Source of the DNA: Alectoria sarmentosa
Taxonomy: Eukaryota > Ascomycota > Lecanoromycetes > Lecanorales > Parmeliaceae
Direction: 5' to 3'
DNA length: 64,000 nucleotides
Assembly (NCBI GenBank): GCA_009733775.1
Contig: WOGZ01000130.1
Span: 1 to 64,000 of the forward strand
In this document: positions 10,723 through 22,237 of the stretch, in pieces
Numbering within the stretch: position 1 is the first letter of the stretch
Layout: each line of letters begins with the position of its first letter
Program-made: the position numbers and the translations under genes
The notes under the pieces: generated by a model
What the model was told of the DNA's origin: nothing
The model's database searches: none
Seen by the model: the letters and a program-made list of their open reading frames with translations, nothing else

Positions 10723-12167
10723 ATGGATGATCAGCTCCTGCTCCTGCGTATACCGCCTGTACCACCAAATCCTTTTCTGTCTCTACCGCCTGAGCTTAAG
10801 CAAGCCATCTTCTCTGCACTACCAGATGCAAGAACCGTGAGATCGCTTATATTGACATGCTCTTTGTTATATCGCACCTTCCTCGATTCTGAGTCTCGCA
10901 TTGTTGAGTCTATCCTACACACCCGGATAGGACCGGATCTCATGTACGATGCTATCATCGTATTTCAGTCCACGACCCTTGAACCCTATAGCAACGACGC
11001 AGCCATTGAGCTTCTGAAATTGTATACTACGCAGGATCTCACATGCCTGTCCCAGATATGGAAGCTTCGTGATGCTTTAGCCATTGATGGCTTATTCGAT
11101 AACATCGAATTTTTCACGAGGGGTTTCGCTTCCTCGGCGCTGTCCTCTAATCCTGTCACTGGACTTGACGAGACATCACCATATCCATTGTCAATTCTAG
11201 AATCCAATCGCATCAAACGAACCTTTTATAGGTACGAGCTCTTTTGCAACATTTCTCGAGAACGTGAGAGGAGTCAGAGAATCCAAGCCGACCCCTGGAA
11301 ACCGCAGACCATATTTTTCTCCATCTGCGCGCCCTGGGAGAATGAGCAATTGGCTTGCGTCCGAGACTACCTCTTCAAATGTTTGTCTTTACGTATGTGC
11401 TCTCAGGAGTCTAACATTATCACAATCAGCTAATAAATTCAGCTTTCAACGACGTGGCTGAGCATGACGTCGAGTGGGGAGAATTGGAGATCAGTTACCT
11501 TGGTGACTGGGACGAACGATACAACTACTGGAAAGAACACTACCTTTCTCTTGGCCTGGCATACCTTCACCAGATCGTCAACACCTCCGCATACGACGAC
11601 CGTTGTCGTCTTTTGAAGGCACGCAAGGGAGGTCCTGGATGTTCACTCTTCGATGCTTTGATGGCCCAAGGCTATGGCAACGGCCTTTCAGACCTCGAGA
11701 GTTACACCGAAGATGATGAACACGTCTATATCTCGGCCCAACGTGTAGTCGACGGTGACAAGGGTCCAGAAGCGGCATGGCGATGGGCATATGCGGAGAA
11801 TACCAATGCATATTGGTTCAGCATCAATGAACAAGCGCATCTGCGACAACGGGGCTACGTGATGTGGGACTCCGCTCGAATATCTCAATGGGGTCTCTTG
11901 AATCATGAATGGGATCGGCTTCCTCGCTGCTCAATTAGCAACGAGGAGGAACGTCGCCGTCAAGATGGAATGAGGGATTCTTTCAAAGCAAGACACAAGA
12001 TATGGAGCCGCGGCGGGAGAGGTTGGTGGAGCGTCGGGGACGATAGCCGTATAACTTGGCCTCCACCTGCTCCAACCAAGAGACCCAAGACAATGGAAAC
12101 TGAAATATGCTGGGGTACCAGGAAGGTGTGGCCTACCGATATGCAGACATTGAAGGACAATCTCTAA
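10723..12167 (+). CDS. F-box domain protein (464 aa)
   Basis: Two exons, 10723-11392 and 11443-12167, joined across a 50-nt intron (GTATGT donor, CTAAC branch site at 11411, CAG acceptor); the junction restores codon Pro and an uninterrupted frame of 464 aa. Residues about 17-60 form an F-box: a Pro-Phe-Leu-x-Leu-Pro-Pro-Glu-Leu start, then the ISALPDAR-like turn and a Leu/Cys-rich second helix. Family knowledge: the F-box binds Skp1 in SCF ubiquitin ligases and the remainder selects substrates. The C-terminal region is Trp-, Tyr- and acid-rich with no WD40 or leucine-rich repeats, so the target is unknown. Expansions of such F-box proteins are common in filamentous ascomycetes. A second, unrelated F-box gene lies at 54846. 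Confidence 0.8.
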
Positions 12168-13129
12168 GTGCACCATAGACACCCAAGACCTGGTATTGGC
12201 TCAGAGAAAAGGCACTGACCTCCTCGGACAGCCTGCGTGACTCTTTTCTGCACTACAAGGCATAGGGTCTGCCTCAAATTAGCTTCGAATGGGACAGCTG
12301 GGATTATAATGGCATCGCATTCTCTAGAAGTCCTAGTCTGCCAAAAGTAATCTGCAGACGAGACTTTACAGGGAATTGGGAGCGTGCTGCTCTGCTTCTA
12401 CTAGGGCTGACTGTCACAATATTGCTGTTGCGGAGCTGTTTGTGCTCGAGTCAACACCCTGATTGACAAAGTATTCGTCTTGTTCTGCTGAGGCCATGCG
12501 TTTACACGTACGTGTGTCGCTGCGTCCTGGAAGCCACATCTACCCAAAAACCACACACGCCTCGCCCTCAAGGGTAGTCGTCATGAGCAAAGACGTTCAG
12601 AATGGTGGCTCAAGTCGGTCGCCGAGCCTGGACCGAGCCGAGCAACGGGATGTCCACAGGCCTGGTATTCGATTTTATGATCGAAGCAAATGCTGCGTCG
12701 CACTTTCAGCTAGAGTTCAGCATCACAGCCACAGTCGCCATCAAGGGTGGCGTCACTTCTCTTACGAAAAGGCTGCGATGACGCGCGGTGCTGCGCCTCC
12801 CCCACCAAAATATACGGGCACGCGTTGCTTAACCCGATTGGGCAGCAATTTAAACAGCGCATGGATCCTGCCTTGTTCTTGCGCATCATTTCACACCAAT
12901 CTTGAAAGACTTTTCGACCAAGAATATTCCTTGCTTTTCATAATCTGTCTGGAGGTCATTAAATTCAAGCCTTGCCCACCAACCTTCACTCGTCACTGCC
13001 TCTCTATCTCCGTACAACATACCACCTCACAGCGCCATACGAAATCCAGCAGTCATTCTCAGGAACGGCGCTTGCAATCGACCTCTATCTGACTATTCTC
13101 GCTCTCCTACCACCTCACCAGTAACAACA
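12168..13129. other. intergenic; promoter and 5' leader of the SUR7/PalI gene
   Basis: A 209-codon frame (12463-13092) lies here but has no domain, is Ser/His/Arg-rich and ends just before the next gene, where sequence becomes pyrimidine-rich as fungal leaders do. I treat it as non-coding. Confidence 0.5.
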
Positions 13130-14019
13130 ATGGCCCGCACTTCCCCCTTTCACTGGATCGGCGTCATCTTTCTCTTCATTGCCGCCATCCTCCTGCTCGT
13201 CACCACCATTTCCGCCCCCGTCATCGGCGACATCGCAATTCTAAAAGTCATGCTCGCAAATTCAAGTGATATTCGTCATTCCAGCGTCACTTTTGGCACC
13301 TTCGGCCACTGCGTGCTCGATGTAGCGCCTGCGAAGACCGATCAGGATTATTGCTACCCGAAGAGCATTGGCTATAAGCCTGCCGATGTCATGGGCACGA
13401 TTGATGGTATGTTCCGTTCAGGGCGATGAAGCGGTGGGAAAGGGAGACGTGATGGCTGATTTGATATATCAAGGCACGGTGTTTAGTAGAGCAGCGGCGG
13501 ATAGCGTGGATGGTTTGACGCGCGTCATGATCCTCCATCCTATCGCATGTGCGATTGCATTCCTGGCTTTTGCGCTCAGCATGGGTGCAGGGGTCATTGG
13601 ATCTGTTCTCGGGGCATTGGTTGCGCTTGTGGCTTGGGTGTTGACCGTGGTGGTTATGGCGATTGATTTCGCTCTCTTCGGCGTAAGCCTGCCCCATCCC
13701 TTTCTTTTCTTGTCTTCTCTTCCTGCGCCAAGATTGCGCGCTGATTGAATACCAACAGACTGTCAAAGATCACGTCAATAAGCAGAATAAAGGCTCTCAT
13801 GCCTATTATTCCGTCGGCATGTGGACTTGTCTTGCAGCTATGGTGCTCTTGTTCTTCGGCATGTTTATCGTGCTCTTCACCTGCTTCAGCGCGAGGAAGG
13901 AGAAGAAATCAGGCGCTGGCAGGTATGGTAACAAGACTAGTGCTGATGGTGGGGTGGGCTATGATGGCTATGCGACCACGCAGACTACGAGGCGGACTAG
14001 GAGGAATCGGTGGTTTTGA
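13130..14019 (+). CDS. SUR7/PalI (Rim9) family four-span membrane protein
   Basis: Three exons, 13130-13406, 13474-13682 and 13759-14019, give 248 aa; both introns are GT..AG and keep frame. The first membrane segment (about residues 8-32) is followed by an extracellular loop with the family signature GTFGHC and a second Cys pair, then three further hydrophobic segments (about 115-165 and 185-215) and a short basic cytoplasmic tail with RRTRR. Known roles of the family are eisosome/plasma-membrane organisation (Sur7) and ambient-pH sensing (PalI/Rim9). PalI proteins usually have a long cytoplasmic tail that is absent here, so I do not choose between the two. The start ATG follows a CAACA leader and precedes the first membrane segment directly. 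Confidence 0.85.
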
Positions 14020-16432
14020 TCTTGGGAACGGTGCAGTGTAGCGTTAATGGGCGTTTTGAGCGGTCTAGGCAGATACCAGTGATTCAAGGTGCGCGAAGGC
14101 GTTGATTTTGGGCGGATGCTAGCTCAACTCGTAGATCTTTGACATACTGAACTATATTACTTCAGCCGCTTTGGCATCTGAACTCCGGTCTCCTAAGGAG
14201 CAAACCCGTCAGAGAGACTTCTGCCCTGCCAATTCGCATCAGTCATTTCGAAGAGTGCCCTCCCCCCCCGGCGGGCGGGAACCGTCTGCGCTCGGCGAAT
14301 ATATTGCAATTGAGTTCGAATCGACAGATCCTCCTTCGTGTACGTTTCTATTCACTTCGTGACAGGGTCCGTCCGTCGATTCAGGAACACCAGTCTCAGA
14401 CCTGTTCTATGAGAGCGCAACAGAAGCCACTCTGTTGTCAAAGAACCAGACATCACCCGGCAGGTCCGCTGAGGTCCAGTGCATCACTAAAGCTTTATGA
14501 GAGAAGTAAATTTAAAAAGAAGTCCCTCCTGTTGTGTAGTTTATTGTGTAGTTCATCATGAAATACTGGGCTGCCGTCTTGCTGCAGGGAAGTCAGTCGT
14601 TCGAGAGGACTGACTGCAACGTGGTTAGATCATTGCGTATTATGTTGGGGCTTGCAGTATGGTACTTAGGGTGTGAGAGATAGACTCGGCGTTGGGGAAG
14701 GCGTGGTGGAATGGAGCTGCGTCGTGTGAGTGTATGCAACGATGCAATGGTTACTGGTGACGGGGATGAGAGAATGGCGTGCTTGCTTGATTGGGCTCAG
14801 CTGGGACGCTGAGGAGAGATTTTGGAGGGGGTGGGGACGCTGGGGTCGCTGGCGAATGCGGAGGGTTTTTTGGGGAGGAGCGGGGGTGGAGGAAGCGATG
14901 AGCGCTTCTGGATGCGTTTGGTGAGTTGCTTTGGTTTGGGGGTTGGGAGGGGTGATGTTGGCGCTTTGGTCTGGTGGATTGGATTACTTTAGGAGTGGGA
15001 GAGGGTTTTGTGAGGGTCTGGAGGAATATGGGTTTGGGGTTCGGGGAGGCTGGTAGAGGATGCTGCTAGGCAGTCGGCGTTGATTGTTGTGGAATGGAAG
15101 GCCTCCTGGCTACTTTCATTCTTACAGAGCCGTCTTGATTGTGCTTTATAAGAAGAACAAATGGAAAGGACGTGCTCCTTAATAAATTTCCATCATAATG
15201 GTTCAACTCATTAAAATAACAAGCTCTGTTTTGCGTTTTTTAGGGTTCATAGAAACGTGTAGGGTTTAGCCGCTCTCGTGAGGCTGGAGACATGCAGCTA
15301 CCTGAAGCCGGCAAGGGACCGTCTCGAGCTACAAAGAATCGGAAAATCAGGACAATCGGAAGGATGTGGATGCCAAATAGCTGCATCATGTAGTTCGTTG
15401 AAGGGGGTTCTGCCTGGGCAGAGACGATGGGGCTACCAAGAATGGGACGCAAGTCCAGAAACCTTTGGATTAGGTGATCGGGAAGCCAGCAACTTGAGGA
15501 GGGCGAACCGTGGCCGAGATGGGCGAGTCGTTTGAATATCTCATAGCGTCGTCGCCATCAGGCGTGACTAATTCGAAATTGGGCTTGTGATACAGATGAA
15601 GCGTGCGAAAAGCAGATTTTTTGAGGGCTCCAAGTCAAGGCAAACAAGCTTAGGTATCTAAAAAGGTAGGTGGCTCGCAAATTGGACTCACAACGGCCTT
15701 TGAGGAGCGAGATTGGTATGATGCCTCGCGTACGCTCGATATTTGGTACCTTTGGCACTGCCCGGGTTTTGTTCAGCTGGCATTCTTCCAGGCTCCTCCG
15801 CTTCTCATTGTCATTTCACGCAGAGAACGAACCTGGTGTTTGGAGATATCACCAGTTTGGATGGTCTCAATTCGATATCATCGTATCAATTTTCAAAGTG
15901 CGTAGCTGTACTGAGGCTGTGGTAGAGCCAAAGTCCGAAGACGATTCGCCCACAGTGTTCCATACGTTCAATCGATCTGTTGACGACGATAGCGCTACGC
16001 TTATTTGACGCGCAGTATCCGATAAAGGTTTGAGCAAGTCATCCGGCAATCGACACCCAATCAATCCGTCTTCTGGACAACAATCTCTGGAAAAGTCTAA
16101 GCCTGTCTTCGCGCTTATCCGCTTTCGGTCTTAGCGCCGCTATAGCCGCCAAGGTTCCCTGAAAGGCTGAAATTAGCCACGCCGTCTAGTCTGATCAAAA
16201 TTTCAGCGTTTCAACAGCAATGCCTTCAAACAATTATTAAATTCCAAATTATACTGATGTCCATGGAAAATCCACAAATGATAGGATACAGAGCATTCGA
16301 GGCCAGGCAACAATGACCCGAGACCATGGGCGCCCGGCCGTATGCGTGAGCGCGTCTCGAGTCGCTCCTCCACTCACGAAACGTGCACGTCGAATCCATT
16401 CTAGGGCCTGATGTTGGGGCTCCTATTTAACC
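14020..16432. other. long intergenic region, no gene recognised
   Basis: Between 14640 and 15070 the plus strand is strongly G/T-rich (many GGGG and TGGGG runs). Several 60-110 codon frames occur around 15240-16010 on both strands, none with motifs. The right end, with an upstream TATTTAA at 16425, is likely the promoter of the next gene. Confidence 0.5.
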
Positions 16433-18267
16433 ATGGCACACCCGCAGCAGATTCGAAAGGTCGGAGCTCATTCAAACCAAGAAACTTGGCCTTGCGATTC
16501 ATCTTCGCCAAGGCCTACAGTTGCACCTGACTCCCAACTACCACCCACAGGGCGAAAGCGGAAATATAGAACCCTTTCATCCGAGCACCACGATAACCAT
16601 CCAGAAGCCTTCGATCTTCCTGAACATCAAGCAAAAAATAACAAGTCTTCATCCAATTCCTGCCCAGCTAGTTCCTCTTCTACCGACTCCTCATGGTTGC
16701 GTTGGGACCAAGCTGAGCGAAAGTGGTGGGATTCGCTGTCCAAAGTTTGGCTTACTCCTAACGCTTTGTGGGAGCTGAATCGGCGGAACGCTCTACTGCG
16801 CGCGAACGCGCCCCCCATAGCAGAAACTCCAGTCAACCTCGAGCAACGTCCTAAAAACATCACCCACTTCGCGCGGCACGGGGGTCCTGATCTCTCTGAC
16901 ATTCGGAAGGTATGCTTTCGCACCCCTATGATTTCGTAGATTCGCTGACCGTACATTAGTATCATAACCCTGAGGAAGGCTCATCTACATCAGACTCAAT
17001 GTCGCGAAAAGGCAAGGGCAAAGAGAAGAACAGGTCCTCAGCCTACGACGGCAATTTTGAGCAGCTTCTTGTCGACAATTGTGTCTTTCCTCCCGACGCT
17101 CACAGAGCACAGAGAGCTGCAAATCACGCAGATTGGGCGGAAGTGCTGATACAGCCCCGAGCCTCACCATCTCGCAGCTCCGATAGGTCTTACAAATCGT
17201 TTGAGAGATGTGTTGCAGGTGCGCAAGACGAAGGAGAAGTCATGAGTAGAATATTCCCCAGGCTCGTAGGCAACTCGAGACACGCATCTGGTCAGAATGT
17301 ACCTTTCGGACACCTCGAAGAAATCACCCAGAAGATCGTCACTCCGCAGCCTGACTGGTATCAAGGAGAAAAGCCAGGGATAGGCAACAGATCTCTCCGA
17401 GAACGACTGGATAGAGCAATAATCCCCTCAACGCGCAAGGAAAGGCCCTTCTTGCCCACTTATTTTGCTGAAGCCAAGGGGCCTGACGGGTCTTTTGTTG
17501 TAGCTCGACGACAAGCATGCCACGATGGGGCCTTGGGTGCTCGAGCCATACACAGTCTCCAGTCTCTTGGTGGGACGGGATCATACGACGGCAACGCTTA
17601 CGCGGCAAGTGCGGTACATCATGGCGAAGGAGATCTCAAATTATACACCCATCATATGACACAACCGAGGGGACCTGGAACCCCTCCGCACACACATATG
17701 AATCGAATTAAGGCGATTAGCTTGACCGATTCTCCTCGGTCTTTTCGTGAGGGTCGAACTGCGTTTAGAAACGTGAGCGACAAGACCAACGAGTATAGAG
17801 TACGATTCATCAACGAGGCGAATCATAGAAACGGAATTATCAGTCCTTCACCACCAAGGACCGTACCTAGATCGACCCGCAAGCTGCTTGCTTGCCAGAC
17901 AGCCGTTATCGAGTCGAGCGATTCTAACCCTAGCAATTCTTCTTCAGAAGAGGACAACGTCGACGGCGATTACGGAAAGTCTTCGACCGCGCGTCCCAAA
18001 AGAAAGCTGCTGAAACCGAAGATCGTCTCCATCGCTCCTAAAAGACTCGCTAGAAGAAGCCCATCTCCACAGCCAATGATCCGACAAAGAAAAACCATCG
18101 ACCCCGATCCAAGAAGTTCGTCAGAAGAAGAGTCCTCGAGAGCCCCTCAGCGACGGCAGCATTCAAAAACCAGAGTTCTTACTGTTACTCCCAAACGACT
18201 TGCTGGAAGAGAACCTTCTCCTCCACGGCGGGAACTCCGGCCAAGAAGAGGATCTCGCCGCCTCTAG
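16433..18267 (+). CDS. fungal protein with E-x-K core, DUF7924-type (594 aa)
   Basis: Exons 16433-16909 and 16960-18267 flank a 50-nt intron (GTATGC donor, CTGAC branch site, TTAG acceptor). The N-terminus is polar and disordered with a basic patch (GRKRKY). A conserved motif HGGPDLSDIR precedes the intron, and a globular part (about residues 185-420) contains a YFAEAKGPDGS block (328-338), a RQACHDGALGARAIHSLQS helix and an HH-containing strand; I recognise these from a widespread fungal family. E330 and K332 in a strand after an acidic segment (PDWYQG, about 290) resemble the D..E-x-K core of PD-(D/E)XK nucleases; this is an inference. The C-terminal 120 residues are Ser-, Arg- and Lys-rich and repeat an APKRLARRSPSP / TPKRLAGREPSP unit, likely nuclear localisation or nucleic-acid binding. 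Function is unknown. Confidence 0.8.
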
Positions 18268-18982
18268 ATCGTCGATGAACTTCGCAACATGGGCGGAAGG
18301 TTTCTGACCTTCGTACAAATCCTTGATGTTAAGAGCGAGGTTCTTTGTTGTTTGTCTGTCTGGGTCACATTTCCAGCATCTCGACGTCTAGTGTTGATCT
18401 ACCTGACAGCCTTGCGTTATAAGCGACATCTACAGTCTGTGGTTTCCAGCGGGTGTTTCCCACTATTTCATCAGCGCCTTTGATAGGCGATACCCAAGCC
18501 CGACGTGGCTGTACCTTAGTGGTGTGAGAGACTCAGCGATTTGGACGTTTCCAAAGTAGATAGAAACCTAGATAGCAGCCTAAGGCAGAACAATAGAATC
18601 TTCTCCAAGGCAATAGTTGTTCATATTGAACAAGCAGAAAAGCAGACATCACTTACGCAATCTGGTGGTCCCAATTACGATGCATGATTCTTGTAATCTG
18701 GACTGAGATACCCTTACTTCTTATTCAGTAGACTCAAAAGCTGAAGATGTGCTTGGAACCGATCTAGAACTTTGGTGTGAGAGAGGGCAAATATCCTGAC
18801 TGGTGCTGGCCTTGAAGGTCCCATTACTGTGTTTTAGATCTCCATTGCTGGCGATCTGTTTCTTGCATTGCGTGTTAGAAAGAGAACGACTCGAAAGTGT
18901 TGTCACATTGAGTGTAGACTAAATGGCAAAAACACGCTACGCCCTATGAGATAATTCGAAGTGATAAACAAAGCTTGACACT
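18268..18982. other. intergenic, nothing recognised
   Basis: 3' flank of the DUF7924-type gene and promoter of the zinc-finger gene; no convincing frame. Confidence 0.5.
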
Positions 18983-20239
18983 TTGGTCGGCGCTACATCA
19001 TCCCTTACTTGTTCCATCGACTACATTACCTACGCCATGGTTCAAATGTCGAATAAACAATCAGGAGAGCAATCTTATTCGCATGCCTGGGAAGACAGTC
19101 CAAACAAGTTCACGCCAATGACGTTTGATGACCAGGATGATCATGACAGAGGACACGGCCATTATGCTTTGCCACCGATATGGCCGTGTGGTATAGAGCA
19201 TCACCCTCAGTATACATCATCAGATACGGCGCATGAATACAATGTACGCCCTTTTACGGGCCTGGATCCGGCGCTCTACCTTCCATCCCCAAACAGCTAT
19301 CGGCGACTGCCCTCTGATAATAACCAAGGTTATAGCCGGCAACCGTCTCAAACCGCCGATAGTGCAGTTACTTACCCTCAACAATCCCTCCATCACCAGC
19401 GAGCATCTCCATACTATGGGCACAATCACCCTCAGCAGCCTCGTCAATCGAGTAGCAGCACGGCTAATTATCTGTCACCCCCAACGAAATACCATTCCCC
19501 GCCATTTCAATCTACCGGCCGCGCCGCAGTTTACCCTCTACCATCAGTCCAACAACATTCACCATTATCCTTCAACAGCCCGAATGAGGGCTACGCACTA
19601 CAGCCCTTGAGTGTTTTACCGGAATCACAGGGTGATCCGTTCCAAGATCGATCCGATTTGACTCATGCAGACAATCCGAACGGGGCGCGTTGGAACGATG
19701 GCTTGCGTACTTCAGAAAACGGAGGATGGCGTCACAATACCAGAAAGAAGTCAAAAGATACTCGACCAACCCTTTCAGATAGCCAAGCCAATGCCTCGGT
19801 GTCCCGGTTCTCACAATCGTCACCGACTCCAAAACCTATCCCATCAACGCGCTCCAAAAACAGGAGCGACCGTCTCGAAGCAGTCAACGGGGTTGTCATC
19901 CCCTCCAAGCTAGCAGAAGGAGAACTGCCCAAGAACCTCGCGAGCCGAACCCGCGCCAATACGCCTCTACATTGGTTGTGCCCAATCTGCAGAGGCGCGT
20001 TTGCCCAGAAGGATCACGTCAAATCTCACTTCCCGGCCTGTGTCGAACGCAATGGGAATCCGAATGGCATGAGGTGGGATAGCGGTCTGCCTTCGCGAAG
20101 ACGCGGTCCTAGAGCATCAAATAACCGGAACGGTGGAGAGGACGTAGCAGGGGCTACCTTTAGAAGAGATGTTCTGATGTCAAGTAGGAGGGGTCAGCAG
20201 CGCTCTAGGTCGCTTTCTCCGTGGGGATGCTTCGACTGA
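18983..20239 (+). CDS. C2HC zinc-finger protein with disordered N-terminus (up to 418 aa)
   Basis: A single-exon frame. Residues about 35-320 are Gln-, Pro-, Ser-, Tyr- and His-rich and probably disordered, like transcription-factor activation regions. Near the C-terminus (about 333-353) is CPIC, twelve residues, then H-x3-C, i.e. a C2HC finger, followed by ERNGNPNGMRWDSGL and a basic Arg-rich tail with RSRSLSP. A second NPNGARWNDGL block occurs upstream at 231-241 without a finger before it. A nuclear, nucleic-acid-binding role is inferred. The start is uncertain: the ATG at 18983 precedes a segment unlike the rest, and ATGs at 19037 or 19046 (MVQMSNKQ) fit the polar N-terminus better. Confidence 0.68.
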   Translation: MVGATSSLTCSIDYITYAMVQMSNKQSGEQSYSHAWEDSPNKFTPMTFDDQDDHDRGHGHYALPPIWPCGIEHHPQYTSSDTAHEYNVRPFTGLDPALYLPSPNSYRRLPSDNNQGYSRQPSQTADSAVTYPQQSLHHQRASPYYGHNHPQQPRQSSSSTANYLSPPTKYHSPPFQSTGRAAVYPLPSVQQHSPLSFNSPNEGYALQPLSVLPESQGDPFQDRSDLTHADNPNGARWNDGLRTSENGGWRHNTRKKSKDTRPTLSDSQANASVSRFSQSSPTPKPIPSTRSKNRSDRLEAVNGVVIPSKLAEGELPKNLASRTRANTPLHWLCPICRGAFAQKDHVKSHFPACVERNGNPNGMRWDSGLPSRRRGPRASNNRNGGEDVAGATFRRDVLMSSRRGQQRSRSLSPWGCFD

Positions 20240-21070
20240 GTTGGGGGGTATCTTGTCGCTGGCACGTTGAAGGCTCTTGTTCTCTACACACATACTCAAT
20301 ACCGATGCATTGGGTTTGTCGCCTCGGCCGTGTGCTATGATGGATGTCTTTCAAGCTGCATGTTCATAGTCACGATCTGGGTCCTTTTCGAAACACATCT
20401 TCTACTCTCGGGAGCAAGCACTGCGTCTATCGACTCAGGATCAACTTCATATATTAAAGGTTTCCTCAGGTCAAGACTGTACTTATCATACGCGCGGACG
20501 ATTTGCTCCCTTAATTAGATACAAATTGAGAGTGTTCGAGCCGGTGGAGCCGCTTGTGCAGGCTTTCCTCTCTTGACTCATTCGCAGTCAAAGGTGCAGA
20601 CCCTCATGTTTCCCCTGTGCTTTTAAGGGGGGCAGTCTTCATTGCTCCCAGTTCACTTGCGGCTTCGCTACAGGAGCCGATTGTCCCAGGCACGAACATC
20701 TTGCTTGTAAGAGCCTCGACGTGAATGCTCGGATTAGGTCATTGCAGACTTGATGTTGAGCGTGCGAAGTTTCCAGGAATACGAGAGTAGGTGGGTAGTT
20801 CGGCATGCCTTTCCAAGAGAGCGGGGTGACAGACACCACTACTCCTTTTTGTAAAACCCTTGGCGGGAGCGCAAAACTTGCAGCCGCCCCCGCAATTTTT
20901 TGCCTGGATCGCCGTCAAATGTGTTACGAGCGTACCCTACTCAGCCCTACCGCCTACTCAGCCCTACCGGCCCTAGCGTGGTCCTGCGGCACATATAGGC
21001 CTCCCTCCCTCTTACATAGTCTTTCCTCCTTAGACTTATTATCCTCGTTACATACACCCATATGACCTCA
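20240..21070. other. intergenic, nothing recognised
   Basis: No convincing frame. Composition drops sharply to AT-rich from about 21080. Confidence 0.5.
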
Positions 21071-21916
21071 GACTCTATGCTGGTCCTGACAAAATGCACG
21101 CAGAAGATAGAATCGCACTACATAAATGTAAAATCACATTCAAATAAATAGCCGTTGCGATAATAATCACTGTAATTACAATATTAATTATTATAATTAT
21201 CTATTATAATAATAATCATTATTCAAAAATCGAGCAAAATCTTTATATCAGGCTTCGTCTAAAAAAAATTGATGATAATGTTTTATAATTGTATTTTTTG
21301 CACATTACGTACGTGAAAACTAAATCGTGTTAAAAGCATTTCATTATATGATTTATCGACAAATCTTAATACGCGAGTAAAAGAATATAATATAAAAATG
21401 AAATATAATACGCTCGTGTGATGTTTATATTAAAGTTTTAATATTATTTCTAATTAAATATACGCTACTGCGATTTATAATGTAACAATTTTAATTAATA
21501 TTAATTAAAAAAAAAAAAAGTCGATGAGTAAATAATAAATCGTAAAAATAAAACTATAATTAAATAAAGAATAATTAATTGAAATGTGATTATAATAATA
21601 ATGAAAAGAACTTAATTATTAAAATTTTAATTTAACTCGAAAAACGTTATATTTGAATTTTAATCGAATTAAAAATTATTTAAAAGTTTTTATAAAACGT
21701 GTAATTCGTTATAATTATAATTATATAATTATTATAACTTTATAATTATTATAATTATTATAGTTTTATAATTATTATAATTATTATAGTTTTATAATTA
21801 TATAATTATAGTAACTTTACAATCAAATAATTTTTATAATCGTATAATCAAATAATTAAATAACTTTTATAGTCGTATAATTAAATAATTAAATTATTTT
21901 TGCAGTCGTGTAGTTA

Positions 21917-21921
21917 TTATA
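21917..21921. other. target-site duplication, left copy (TTATA)
   Basis: TTATA directly precedes the TRIM and is repeated at 22399-22403 directly after it. Confidence 0.85.
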
Positions 21922-22082
21922 TGTCATGGTTCCAGCCCTGCAGCCTGGGGGACGGCCCTGCCGTCCCAGGGACGTAAGTAGTAGAATAGGATCACACCTG
22001 GACAGTGTGAAATTTGGTCTTTTGATTTAACGGTCAGCGGAACCCTCCGGTAAACCTATTCCCTCGGGGCCACTCCGTGACA
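21922..22082 (+). repeat. 5' LTR of the TRIM
   Basis: 161 bp, TGTCA...TGACA. It contains a strong hairpin, GGGACGGC-CCT-GCCGTCCC, at about 21950-21968. It differs from the 3' copy at three positions, all C here and T there. Confidence 0.92.
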
Positions 22083-22083
22083 T

Positions 22084-22094
22084 AATTTCACACT
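22084..22094 (+). promoter_or_regulatory. self-complementary primer-binding site of the TRIM
   Basis: AATTTCACACT is perfectly complementary over 11 nt to LTR bases 22004-22014, and complementarity stops on both sides. In Tf1-type elements the matching LTR segment is the first 11 nt of the mRNA, so transcription would start near 22004 in the left LTR. The role is inferred from position and length. Confidence 0.75.
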
Positions 22095-22224
22095 AAAAGG
22101 TTTAAGGTTCTGAGTTCGACTCTGTCGGCGAGGACTTTAGGTTTACACCCGCGGAGCCGTAAAACGCGTGCCTGGGTGGGGGCGACTATTTAATGAGGGG
22201 CTGGGTTCCGCGGACAGAACCCTT

Positions 22225-22237
22225 AAGGGGGGGATAG
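22225..22237 (+). promoter_or_regulatory. polypurine tract of the TRIM
   Basis: AAGGGGGGGATAG ends exactly at the 3' LTR boundary, the standard location of the plus-strand primer. Confidence 0.75.

Noticed and set aside
12463..13092. 209-codon plus-strand frame before the SUR7/PalI gene
   Set aside because: No domain, Ser/His/Arg-rich low-quality composition; position and pyrimidine-rich end fit a promoter and 5' leader.
22100..22135. Possible tRNA T-arm (GAGTTCGACTC) as a tRNA gene
   Set aside because: No acceptor or anticodon stem around it; it lies inside the TRIM interior.
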